Source of the DNA: Prostheceraeus crozeri
Taxonomy: Eukaryota; Platyhelminthes; Polycladida; Euryleptidae
NCBI GenBank assembly: GCA_907163375.1
Contig: CAJQUW010011242.1
Coordinates: 113,447-177,446, forward strand
Direction: 5' to 3'
Length of the DNA stretch: 64,000 nucleotides
The translations under genes were made by a program, and so were the position numbers. Below are positions 53,146 through 63,489 of the stretch, piece by piece (within the stretch, counting starts at the first letter, position 1; each line of letters opens with the position of its first letter). Under the pieces are notes generated by a model, which saw nothing but the letters and a program-made list of their open reading frames with translations, did no database searches and was not told the DNA's origin.

Positions 53146-53676
53146 TTATAAATCAATGGTTTGAAAGAGATAAAATAGATACAGCTGATAACTATCATAC
53201 AGCGAGCAATGATAACCATACAGGACTTTGGCAGTGTTGAGGTAAGGAGGAAAGAAGCATTGGTTATGAACGTAGCTACTACAACGAACAGACAAAATAG
53301 GAACACACAAATCCTTAAAACGTTTCGTGACTTCATGATAATGTTGATTCACTCTACTATCCCAAGGCGGGAGCAAAATATCATCAATGATTAGATTGGG
53401 AAATACTTTCCTCTCCTTACCAGGATTATTACAAAAGATGCGTATAACATTGAAAGCAGCTAACCATCGTTTAAAGTCAATAAGAAGAGCACTCTCACAA
53501 GAAAAGCCATAGTCTTGCAAATATTTCAGATTAAGTCCATGAATGTGTTTTCTCGCCCATTGATCAACATTGGGATCGCAGTTGGCATGTTGATGATAGA
53601 CACTGACAATCTGATATGTCCAATTGTTCATAGCAATAGCACTGAGCTCCTGTACAGGTTCACCCTCACAATCCAT
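53146..53676 (-). CDS. DEDDh-exonuclease-like protein, 176 residues
   Basis: Begins MDCEGEPVQELSAI, matching the D-x-E motif I of DEDD exonucleases. An IFCNNPGKE segment near residue 80 is in the place of motif II, and YHCSLYDSYQLYLFYLF at the C-terminus has the H-x4-D arrangement of motif III. The conserved HGLNLKYLQDYGF lies between. Proteins of this type are found repeatedly in invertebrate genomes, but I cannot give a characterised family name. A 3'-5' nuclease acting on element or host nucleic acid is an inference. Confidence 0.6.
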   Translation of the reverse strand: MDCEGEPVQELSAIAMNNWTYQIVSVYHQHANCDPNVDQWARKHIHGLNLKYLQDYGFSCESALLIDFKRWLAAFNVIRIFCNNPGKERKVFPNLIIDDILLPPWDSRVNQHYHEVTKRFKDLCVPILSVRCSSYVHNQCFFPPYLNTAKVLYGYHCSLYDSYQLYLFYLFQTIDL

Positions 53677-53728
53677 AAAAATGATGATAGAAGCCTAAAA
53701 CGGAAATTTACACATCTAAGGAAGCGTT

Positions 53729-53977
53729 CTATAACATATTACAAAATGAAGAATTACATCGATGCTTTTCACGACAAAATACACAAATGATATGATGGCA
53801 ACGAAGAAGTAAAATGTATCTAATAAGACCACGTCTACGACACTCAAAGCACATAAGCGAATTGTCATAGGGTAGAGTTAGGAAAGGACTAGTAATTCTC
53901 CTTCTTTGATTTGCGTTTTGATGTAGCATTCTTCTCCGACTTGCGCTTCGTACCACTGCTGTTGAGGATTTGATCAA
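53729..53977 (-). CDS. Small RING-like protein, up to 82 residues
   Basis: CFECRRR, then RCHHIICVFCREKHRC and C near the end give a short RING-type cysteine/histidine series. The open frame starts inside the end of the 235-residue gene. An internal start at 53854 (MCFEC) would reduce the overlap. It may be a truncated relative of the protein at 52322. Confidence 0.45.
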   Translation of the reverse strand: MIKSSTAVVRSASRRRMLHQNANQRRRITSPFLTLPYDNSLMCFECRRRGLIRYILLLRCHHIICVFCREKHRCNSSFCNML

Positions 53978-54664
53978 TTATGTCATCTACGCTGGCTGCT
54001 TTTGGAATATATAGGATGGATTCCATATGCATGGAGAGAGAGGCTATTTTATTATCTTTGTGCTGACCATAATATAGTCCATTCACTTTGAAAAGGATAT
54101 CCCAAGTACCTTCTCCGAGCTCGTCGCATGTGATGATTGTTGAATGATCTCCCTCCTTCTTATAGTAAGTACACCAATGTGATACCGGTAGGCAAATTTG
54201 ATTACCATCCCAAATCTTTCTATAGGGAGTATCCTTGTCATCTCTCGCTTTCCACTCTTGAGCAAGAGGAGTAGGAATGTCCATATTTAATGTCACGTAC
54301 TCCTCAATAATATCAAGTTGGCGGCGAATGTACGGACTCACGGGGATCAGTATGTAGTCCCCATACTGATTGTGCATTATCTTGACATCCGTGGAAGGGA
54401 GCATTCCCGTTTGGAGTACTACGCTATGATCATCATAACGCAAGACTTGTTTAAATTTACGCTGTAGCGGTGTAGGATTATGTACCTTGGTTGTTTCTTC
54501 CACTGGCCTCAGTTGTAGATGATCTGATCGGAGCGAACCTTGTAACGTTTGACCGTCATGTTGTCCTACTAGTGCAGCAGATGGAGTAGATGCCTGAAAA
54601 TGAAAAAAGATTGTATTAAGTTTACGTTCAAGGGAGGAGAGGGAGGGAAGTAGCGACTTACCAT
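53889..54664 (-). CDS. Spliced hypothetical protein, 235 residues
   Basis: Exon 1 is only the ATG (54662-54664), followed by GTAAGT. The intron occupies 54594-54661 and ends TTTTCAG. Exon 2 is 53889-54593 and begins GCATCTACTCC, which keeps the frame open to the stop. The first residues (M, ASTPSAALVG) resemble those of the polymerase exon that begins GCATCGACTTC. The rest is not recognised. The end is basic (GTKRKSEKNATSKRKSKKE), a likely nuclear signal. It is the first gene of the minus-strand cluster. Confidence 0.65.
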
Positions 54665-54764
54665 TTTAGTTGGATAATAGAACAGGGAACTAGAGAGAGA
54701 GAAAATGTGCGTCCGTCACTCGTGTGATTCAACGATGGATTGATTCTCACTGTGGAAGGCTCGC

Positions 54765-54772
54765 TATTTATA
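54765..54772 (-). promoter_or_regulatory. TATA box of the minus-strand cluster
   Basis: TATAAATA on the minus strand, about 100 bases before the ATG exon of the 235-residue gene. It is the only clear TATA box I see upstream of the 54664-47070 cluster. Confidence 0.5.
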
Positions 54773-54829
54773 AAGAAATGCTTGATTCTCATTGGATGAT
54801 GATCCTCATTGGACAATAACATTAAGCTG

Positions 54830-55965
54830 ATTCGAAATCTAACTCCGTCGTTTTTCGCCAATGTCCCAAAATCGTAAATGGCGTCTCACATCTAAACGAA
54901 GGCAGATAGGAACAAGCCGATTGTTTCACTGAATTTGTCTCACTCTTAGCTTTCAAACGAGCTATCGCACGACAAAATCCGTCCACTGGAAGCCAAAATC
55001 GAAGCAAGCTGTCCAGAGGGGGGGGGACGTCAGTGAAATTTCAAAGTTTGATGAAACAAACTTTGGTAAAGGTCCCAGGTCGAAATTCCACACTTTGGAA
55101 AATTTTTAATTTTTCCCATACAAAGTCACTCTGACACTTAGGATTTTTTCAGGTGAGCTCCGACCTAAAATCTTGTAACCGCTCTAACTTTTGAACGGCT
55201 GCTCCGATTGACTCGCAACGAAAAATGCGGTTCGAGCAGTGTTTCATCCTCTTTCCAATGCAAGTCGAACGAACAAAATCCGTCCACTAGAACCAAAGTT
55301 AGATCAAAGGGGGGGGGAGTCAGCGAAATTTGATGAAACAAACTTTGGTAAAGGTCCCAGGTCGAAATTCCACACTTTGGAAAATTTTTAATTTTTCCCA
55401 TACAAAGTCACTCTGACACTTAGGATTTTTTCAGGTGAGCTCCGACCTAAAATCTTGTAACCGCTCTAACTTTTGAACGGCTGCTCCGATTGACTCGCAA
55501 CGAAAAATGCGGTCGAGCAGTGTTTCATCCTCTTTCCAATGCAAGTCGAACGAACAAAATCCGTCCACTAGAACCAAAGTTAGATCAAAGGGGGGGGGGA
55601 CGTCAGCGGAAAATTTTTATCTCCGATTGCTTTCAAATTCACCATACAGATGCAGAATTTCACGCTGAATCCGAATCTGACCTCCGTTTTCACATCCGAG
55701 GCCGCGTTTCGACACTACACACCAAAACATACCACAGTTTAACCAAGACAACCTAGACGGTCGCCCACGTCAACCTAGACGGTCGCCCAAGTCCACCAGG
55801 CGGTCGGACACAGACACCCGAGACTCACACACTGGCGGACCAGAGGGGGGGGACGGCAGCAGAACCTCGACGGCACATCACGACACTGGTGGACCAGAGG
55901 GGGGGGGGGGACTCAGCGATGGCGGCCATCTTGCGCTATCTGGTGTTCGCCGTTTTCTTACTACT
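54830..55965 (+). repeat. Right terminal satellite of element 2
   Basis: G-runs start near 55016, 55310, 55590, 55846 and 55893. Units near 55090-55310 and 55380-55600 are nearly identical 290-bp copies. The 24-bp CCTAGACGGTCGCCC unit lies at 55745-55800. The terminus is at 55965. The G-rich strand runs towards the terminus, mirroring the left end. Confidence 0.8.
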
Positions 55966-57121
55966 ATCAGTACTTGTATTTTTTTTGTATTTGCATTAAT
56001 TGCAGATCACAACGTCTTGTAGCCAATAACAGTCAATCTGGCATACATAGCAAGTGATACACCATAATAACATGCAAAAAAAGCAGTCAGAAAAAACACA
56101 TAAAAATAATAAAAAAATGTAACAAAATTCACATTTCGTGCCAGTGAAAGCGTATAGTGCACTTTAAAGTATAAAGGGACATACTGAATAAATCAATGTT
56201 ATCGAGTGAGTTCAATAGCGTGCTAACTCTTGGAATGAATTTATTTTTCCTAGCATTGATGCGACACTTTTTGATTGAAAATGTACACGATTGTCTGGTA
56301 CGGCGAACAGGCAGCTGGAAAGGAATTGAAGATGCAAGACATGGACAATTCACAATACCATTATAGCTTTATAAAAAATACAATGTCATGTATTTTGTGC
56401 GTCCTTTATAAAGTAGTTAGGTTGAAAAAGTCACACAAGTTTACATAATTATCAGATTTGTAAATCACATTAGTTTTAAAGCATAGATGCTTTACGAAAG
56501 ACTTCTCTAATCGTTTAATCTTATTGATTAAATGCCTAGCGTTGGGACATCAAACTTGCGAGCAATAGTCCAGCCGTGATCGAACGAATGAGTTATACAA
56601 AATTTTTAACACACAAACATTCTTGAATGATTTCGTAGTTCTTTTCACAAACCCCATCATGCGATAAGCTTTATTGATCATGATACTTACATGTTATGAG
56701 AACGAAAGATCAAAAGAGAATTAAACACAAGGTTTTTTATATGCTGAACACAACATAAAGCATGTCCATTGATCACATAATTAAATGATATAGTGAGCTT
56801 GCGCTTCAGCGACAAATTCATGTGAAAAATTCCACTTTGTGCACCAATTACTCAACGCTGACAAGTCACTTTGTAATTCGTCACAATCTTTGACACAAGG
56901 TATGCGCGTGAAGGTTTTTACATCATCTACGAAAAGTAGAAACTCACTCTTGGAAAAGTGCGATGCAATGTTGTTAATATACAGGCCGGCCATAAAGTCA
57001 CGCAGGATGTTCAAAACACCCTGTTCCCAGGCATTCTCACCTATACAAATCCAAATACTGTGAATCATAGCATACTGTGACTCCTTATCATGGCAAATTG
57101 TCTGGTATCTCGCGATACCCC

Positions 57122-57313
57122 TGTAACGCCATCAATAAAATAACGTGATTCAAGCGGAGAGTGTATTGTGAAAGTGAAAGACCTGTGCATGGGAAGTCAG
57201 GCTCACAACCGATACTTATGCAACATTAACACGATGACAAGCCAATCGACAACAATGAGTAATTACAGTCACAATTTACTGGTTGGGCTCAGCGCCAAGC
57301 AATGGCGCAACAA
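57122..57313. mobile_element. 190-bp MITE-like insertion in the left mariner arm
   Basis: Present in the left arm but absent from the right arm of the mariner copy. Its ends TGTAACGCCAT and ATGGCGCAACA are imperfect inverted repeats. This makes a third level of nesting. Confidence 0.6.
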
Positions 57314-57524
57314 CCCCCTTGTACAAAGAACTTTGATAAAGATCTGCCTCAAAACAAGTACTGTATTTACGTCACTCAATCTATCTTCTAAGATATAATT
57401 CAACTCTTTATTCAAGAAATAGTGTTCCAGAGCAAGTTTTTATAAGAAAAACAACTTGTATTCTATTCGAAATATTGATTGGTAGCGTTAACAAACAAAT
57501 GTAGTCAAACAAAATGTGTACCGT

Positions 57525-58588
57525 CTATGAATTCTCAATATGACGACCTTGGTTAAGTTTCAATTCTTCAAGACGAACCAGAATATTCTCACAGCTTCTG
57601 CGCAATTCTGACGGGGAAATGGAGCTCATTTCTTCACAAATTGCCTCTCTAAGCTCATCCAATGTCGTCGGACACCTTTGATACACTCTGTGCTTTAGAG
57701 CACCCCAAAACCAGAAATCCGCCGGTGACAGATCAGGCGATCGTGGAGGCCATGGACGATCAAAGCATCGGCTGATAATTCTTGTCCCAAACTGCTGCCG
57801 AAGATAATCAGCCACGCACCTCTTTATGTGAGGAGGCGCTCCATCCTGTTGGAAAGTCGTCTTAGAGAGCATTCGCCTTTGTTTCAGCAATGGAACAACA
57901 TGACTCTGGAGCATAGCAAGATAGGAATCACCGTCAATACTGCCATCAAAGAAGAACGGTGGTAAAATCATTGTTGACGTAAAGCCTCCCCAAACGGTAA
58001 TCTTTTCTGGTGTAGAGATGATGAGACAGTCACATGCGGATTAGAAGCGGCCCAAATAACACAATTTCTGGTAAACACACAACCATTCAAATAGAAATGA
58101 GCTTCATCAGTCCACAAGATCGAATCAAAGAACCTTGGATCACGCTCACACATCTCTGTGAAGAGGTTTGCGAATTGTAAACGCTTTTCATAGTCAGTTT
58201 CCTTAAGTTCTTGGACCCTTTGGATGTGATATGGTCGAAGATGTAATCTCTCATGGAAAATTTTCTTGACAGTCGATTGCGGTACTTGAGTGCTGGCTGC
58301 GACTCTTGTAGAGCTACACACCCCTAGCGAGTGTCGCTTCTTCAAATCCGTCAAAGTTTCTTCAACTTTCTGAACTGTGGCATCGGAAACTCTTGGGCGT
58401 CCACATCGGGGCTCATCTTCAACACTGCCGGTAGTTTCGAAACGTTGGATGAGACGTGAAACTGTCGTTTCACAACAAGGAGGATTCCTGATACCAGTTT
58501 CATTTCGAAAAAGTCGTAATGCTTGTTTTGGAGAGCAATTGGATTGATAATAAAATTTCACTAACTTTATACGGGTCGGTAAATCCAT
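57525..58588 (-). pseudogene. Mariner-like transposase, frameshifted
   Basis: The N-terminal half (57968-58588) has helix-turn-helix regions (PKQALRLFRNETG, GRPRVSDATVQKV) and the first catalytic Asp in LWTDEAHFYLNG. After a frameshift near 57970-58020 the second half (57525-57971) has FQQDGAPPH and WPPRSPDLSPADFWFWG. By my count 41 residues separate the second Asp from the Asp of PADFW, a DD41D spacing as in rosa-like elements. Confidence 0.8.
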
Positions 58589-59760
58589 TCTTTTGTTTAC
58601 ACGTGTGTTCGATCGGTTCTTCGCCGCAAGTGATGACTATTCAATCTGACTTTCACTGACTTGATTTCGCAGTGAATAATTAAATCAGTTCAACACAATT
58701 CACAAAAATGACATTTGGATCAGATGCTAGAACTTTAATTGAATAAGAATGAAGAGTTGAATTATATCTTAGAAGATAGATTGAGTGACGTAAATACAGT
58801 ACTTGTTTTGAGGCAGATCTTTATCAAAGTTCTTTGTACAAGGGGGTATCGCGAGATACCAGACAATTTGCCATGATAAGGAGAATATATTCACAGTATT
58901 TGGATTTGTATAGGTGAGAATGCCTGGGAACAGGGTGTTTTGAACATCCTGCGTGACTTTATGGCCGGCCTGTACATCATAAATAATGTAGGACCAAGAA
59001 CAGATCCCTGAGGCACTCCCGACTTGACCGAAACCCAATCTGATTCAAAACCGCTTAGAACCACACGTTGGAATTTGTCAAACAGGTATGTTCTAAACCA
59101 GTCAAGATCTGTACCAATCACAACAAATTGCATTTTTAGCTTCATCAACAAATATGAATGAGGCACACTGTCAAAAGCTTTATGAAAGTCAGCATATACA
59201 GAATGCATTTGAAATCCATCATCTAGAGCATTTGAGAGGAAGTCTTTGTAGCACAAAAGATTGGTAACAGTTGATTTGTTCGGCATATTAGCAAAATATA
59301 TTGTTCGAAATATTTTCGAAATGCAGTAGCTTTCAAGTTTGAGTACTGAGCATTGCCATAAGTCATGACATTTGGCAGAGTCAGGCGACTTTAAAGATTT
59401 TACGCATGACCAAAAACGTTTAGGATTCGATTGAATGCCTTTATAAACTTGCTCCAGACAATCTTGATGAGCCTTTCTTTGCACGGTCTTGACTTCACTG
59501 CGAAGTTTATGGAATGCTTCACAAGCTACGCTGCTTTTATCACGACCTGTTCTGATAAAATTTTTATGCGCCCTCTGCTTTTCATTGATAAGAGCAATAA
59601 GCTCTGTTGTATACCGGTACGGGTACTTTCGATGTCTGATTTTCATAATAGGTACAGCTTCAGCGACTACTGCAAAAATAATATCATAGAAATATGATAA
59701 AGCATCATTTACAGAGGCACAACTCGCAAGACTTGTCCAACAGAAACATGCAAGGAGCCG

Positions 59761-60554
59761 CTATATGAGTCCATAATCAGCTTTCTTAAAATTATGAATT
59801 GTCGGCATCGGCGCAATTTTAGAGTGCATGCATGGTAATGAGACCGTGATTTCCAACGCCTGATGCGTAGAAGTCGTAGGGTTCACCGTGTAATCAATCA
59901 AGACATCTAGACCACTGCTGAAAACAAGGTCAAGAACTTTACCATAACAAGTTGGGAAGGTGTTGTGTTGCTTCAATTCACTACCACTGATAACTTCAAG
60001 GAACGATGAGCTGAGTCTGGAAAGGCCATAAAAATTGGTGCATATGGCGTGATTTTCATTATCAGTCGTTCCCCAAATGATGTCAGACATATTGAAATCA
60101 CCAAGAAGCATTATACAGTCATTGCGATTGGCTCATGCTCTGACTTTTTCAAGAGAATCTTCCAACAAATCAACCATGTCAATTGTAAAATATGGAGGCA
60201 AGTATACAACTCCAAAGAAGCACTTTCGGAAATGATCTAACTTTACTTCGACCCAAATTATTTCCGTCGAGTTAAATCTAGCCGTCGAGTTGATGAAATA
60301 GCTCAGTTAACAGCTAAAGGCACACCACTTCCATCTTTCTCGTTAGTGGCTGCATAGTTCCGATCTTTCCTAAATATATTATAGTTGAAATGCTGCAAAA
60401 TTTCTCCAACAAAAACACTATCATTCAGCCAAGCTTCCGTGAGAGCATCAAATTTAAAACCAGAACAGTCGAAGTGACTATTAAAGTCAGGTAATTCCCC
60501 ACGAATACTTGTGGCATTGAAACTTAGAATTTTGAGCTGGTTTAATCTCTTCAC
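59761..60554 (-). pseudogene. LINE AP-like endonuclease, broken
   Basis: Two pieces of the endonuclease domain in different frames, carrying the N-terminal FNATSIRG and TEAWL motifs and the later GDFN and LDLVFSS motifs. The usual SDH is represented by STHQALEI. The part between them (60112-60302) lacks an open frame. Confidence 0.65.
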
Positions 60555-60620
60555 CTTGTTGACAAAAGAGACACAAATGAGGAAAAAATTTATTTCGTAT
60601 AGGGAAGCGTAACTGAGCGA

Positions 60621-61286
60621 GGACCGTAATCATAACGATCCAGCAACCATTGGACTCGACCACTCCAACTTTGGTTAAATATTGACGGATTGCTTTACAT
60701 AATCAGAGAATCCAGAAATCACTGTGCAGATCTGACACAAATACAGAGCAAATCGATCGCGAAGTTACAAAGTTCTGTCGCACTGATCAGTCATCAGCAA
60801 GAAAGGTTACGATCTCGAACAGATAAGCTTCCTGAAAATGAATGGTAAAAGATGAAACACAGAGAAAAATAGATAGGCGTTGAGCATTGATGAAAGAACT
60901 AGGAGCACCATGATACCAAAATCTCCAAAACACAATGGCCTAGAGCCAACACTTGTCAACAAAAGTATAAACACATGAGTACAGTCATCTGATCGGACAC
61001 ACGCTGACACACACATCTTGCGCGCACGGCCTACTTGCATTGGAAAACAGCCCTAGGAAGCCAGGGTGGGAGAGTGCTGGTAAGCCTTGCAGGTGCCAGA
61101 GCAGGCAGACAGAGTAGCGATTTAGTGAAACGCTGCTGAATCCCTGCCACGCGGCCGTTCTTGTTGAGATTGCAGCTGATTGTAATTTGGCTTGACGATT
61201 AATGCTCTGATGTCTAGGGGGACAAAGCCCGCGCAGATTCTTGGATTACGCAGATTCTTCAGTTGAGGACTTATATCATGCTGTCG
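60621..61286. other. No gene recognised
   Basis: Mixed sequence upstream of the LINE 5' end. No supported open frame, although GC content rises around 61050-61230. Confidence 0.4.
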
Positions 61287-61357
61287 CCCGTCGATAGCTC
61301 AGTTGGTGGACCGTTAAAATGCCAGACGTCGGTGGTTTAAATCCACCAACACGCGCT
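61287..61357 (+). other. tRNA-like segment (SINE head or tRNA pseudogene)
   Basis: A perfect A-box TAGCTCAGTTGG at 61295-61306 is followed 27 bases later by a B-box-like GGTTTAAATCC (61334-61344) inside an intact GGTGG/CCACC T-stem. The acceptor and anticodon stems do not pair well and the T-loop lacks TTCGA, so it is not a functional tRNA gene. It is more likely a tRNA-derived SINE promoter or pseudogene. Confidence 0.5.
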
Positions 61358-62739
61358 CAGAAATTTTTAAAAAATACTGTTATTTTCCGTTTGTTAATTT
61401 ATAGTCATTGAGAAAATTCTGATTAAAGTGAAGTTTATCCACCTTGTATTAGGCCTATGATGTAAATTTAGTTTATAGGTCACTCATTTTGGACTCAACT
61501 CATCTTTTTCTATGCTTATTGTATTCGCATCTTAGTTACATGCTACTGAATTGGTTAGTGGGCCAAAGCCCCGCAGATCCCTTTCCTTGAATATGCCTAC
61601 GCAAGTGTTGCGAAAATTTGTTAATTTCTTGTAAAGTTTTTATTATCACAAATGATAAAGAGGAAAATGACTTTCCTCATTTCTCTTATTTCATATTCAT
61701 TCCTTCTCAGAAATATTCGAAAAGTTTAGCATTTCCAAAATCACATTTTAAAAATGATCCGAATAATCAGGATATCATTGAATTATCCTTATGTTAAAAA
61801 TTGAAACTTAAAACTTGTGACACACTTTTTATCAGCAAAATTTGAAATATATTTCACCGATCTGACCATTTCAGTCAATTAGTAATAGATAAATAATGAT
61901 CAACACAAAATGATCGTCTATGTTTCCGTTATGAATAGTCAATGGTCTGACGTCAAGAATAAGCCACAGTGAAGTTCAAGTGTTGTAGTCAGATGGAGAT
62001 TAATAAGGATCCGGATAGCACGGCATGCAATTACTTGCCTATTTTGCTTTCTTTAATGTCTAAAACAGATAGTTGAACAAAGCATTTCTAAAAAACATTT
62101 CTTCTTGTATGATGAAGGCGTTCTTCGCTGGTGATATTCCACAGCACAAAATCGAGAGTCCAGGTTCGGATTCGTTTACGAATGGGCTATGTTGGCATAA
62201 CGCATAGTTTAGTGCAGATATCTCCGGTCTTCCAATGATCTTAGTGTATTATATGAAAAAATATCACACGGAAATTTTTATGAATTCCTAGATGAATAAA
62301 TATCACATATATATAGTTTGAAGAGCTGGGGTTCAACGGAAAAGGTCTGTTAGTGTGTCGCTATAAGCACATAAAAGAATTGCTTCATAATTTTGTGAAA
62401 TAGAAGCTTGGATTGGAGGCCTGTTTGCTTCTTACGTGTACACGTGTAATATGGTCCATCGACGAATTCCATCTTAATTGAGCGCATACTGTAATCTGCC
62501 ACTGTCCATTGATGTTGGTACCCCGCTGGGTGGTATGTTATGCTCCATAACATGCAACAGCAAGATTTACGACTTCGGTCTTGTGTATTGATTAAATGGC
62601 GCAGAATTTTCTTCAATCATTGAGCAACCCCGAAGGACATGTTTGATTCTTGATGCTGCTATAAGTTCACTCATTCTTAGAGGAAGTCATCTCCATGCCC
62701 ATATTCAATGTTCATTTTTGACAATGATTCTGCATGTTT
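61358..62739. other. No gene recognised
   Basis: AT-rich with a few short frames. The GCCCCGCAGATCC word near 61567 resembles GCCCGCGCAGATTC at 61228, possibly flanking a SINE-like unit with the tRNA-like head, but this is weak. Confidence 0.4.
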
Positions 62740-63486
62740 GACAATGAATTCTGATAAAACTAAAGTTAACTAAAAGTTAACTAAAGTTAAACTAAAGTTT
62801 TATTGCCTTCAGGAAACAGTCTGTCTATATTAGCTGTTCGTATCCCTTAGAACCATCTGTAAAAATTCTTGGTGTTATTTATGAACCCTCGATGTCATGG
62901 GATGCGCATGTAACATATATTTGTAAGGAAGCATCTATGAATATTTTTGTACTCAGACGATGTTTTTAACAAAACGCGATTTGATTACTTTATATCAGGC
63001 ATCCATTGTTAGTATCCTTGAATATTGTAATCCAATTTTCATAGGACTTAGTAAGCAGAACTGCGAAAAAAATCGAAAAGATTCAACGGCAGTGTCATCG
63101 CATTATTTGTGGAGAATAATGCAAGGACGAATGTTTACTTTTGCTGTCTATGCGCCGGCAGAATCAGGCACTTAAGTTTTTTCATCGTATGGGAATATCC
63201 TTCCCATTTTCTCTTGAACTATTCCCCAAATGGCTCCCTTTCTCTAGAAAACTTTGTGTTCCACTTATGAAGACTAAACGTAGACATGCTTCTTTCACCT
63301 ACAGCTGTATAAGTCTTGCAAACTCTGCATAAGCGCTGCCTACTCGATCGTGTTCGGTGTAAACTCATGTGTATTTTTAGTGACTGATCTACTTACCTGT
63401 AACTTGAAATTATTCGCAACCTGTGACTTGTAACGATGTGATTTTCATTATGAAATAAAAACGTTTATCATTATTATTATTATTGT
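62740..63486 (+). mobile_element. 3' fragment of a second LINE
   Basis: A broken frame reads NSDKTKV, VKILGVIYEPSMSWDAHVTYI, IVSILEYCNPIFIGL and LLSMRRQNQALKFFHRM, matching the tail of non-LTR reverse transcriptases. It ends with AATAAA and an (ATT)n tail at about 63462-63486. Confidence 0.7.
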
Positions 63487-63489
63487 GAT

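Larger units (their letters stand above)
32520..55965. mobile_element. Polinton-like element 2, apparently complete (23.4 kb)
   Basis: The left end AGTAGTAAGGAAGTGACAAA and the right end (minus strand AGTAGTAAGAAAACGGCGAA) continue into a perfectly shared CACCAGATAGCGCAAGATGG block, so they are inverted termini. Between them lie polymerase, integrase, packaging ATPase, adenain-like protease and capsid genes, which together define the Polinton/Maverick class (related to adintoviruses). The polymerase copy has several breaks, so autonomous replication from this copy is doubtful. The six bases outside the termini (AATACA, ATCAGT) do not match, so no target duplication is visible. Confidence 0.85.
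56982..58972 (-). mobile_element. Tc1/mariner-superfamily element, DD41D-type, nested in the LINE
   Basis: Termini begin CAGGCCGGCCATAAAGTCACG in inverted orientation and are flanked by TA (56980-56981 and 58973-58974). The inverted arms are long: 228 bp on the right (58745-58972), and about 430 bp on the left because of a 190-bp insertion. The transposase (57525-58588) is broken by a frameshift. The element lies in the LINE reverse transcriptase. Confidence 0.85.
56129..59646 (-). pseudogene. LINE reverse transcriptase, interrupted
   Basis: Motifs are split by the mariner copy exactly between GVPQGSVLGPTLFMM and YINNIASHF. With the insertion ignored, the reading across the site is continuous. 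In-frame stops and the internal deletion show that it is non-functional. Confidence 0.75.
55966..60620 (-). mobile_element. CR1/jockey-like LINE, broken and internally deleted
   Basis: On the minus strand the parts appear in order. First come endonuclease pieces (60303-60554: LSFNATSIRGEL, ALTEAWLN; 59761-60111: GDFN, LDLVFS). Next is the reverse transcriptase start (58973-59646: NKSTVTNLL, YADFHKAFDSVPH, SGVPQGSVLGPT). The mariner insertion follows, then the catalytic FVDD (about 56925) and the tail (FVRSRLDYCSQ, RTRQSCTFSIKKC). Between FWSCVKS and NKSTVTN about 150 residues are missing, so the copy is dead. Its 3' end abuts the right terminus of element 2. Confidence 0.8.

Noticed and set aside
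61287-61357. Functional tRNA gene
   Set aside because: The acceptor and anticodon stems do not pair and the T-loop lacks the conserved TTCGA.
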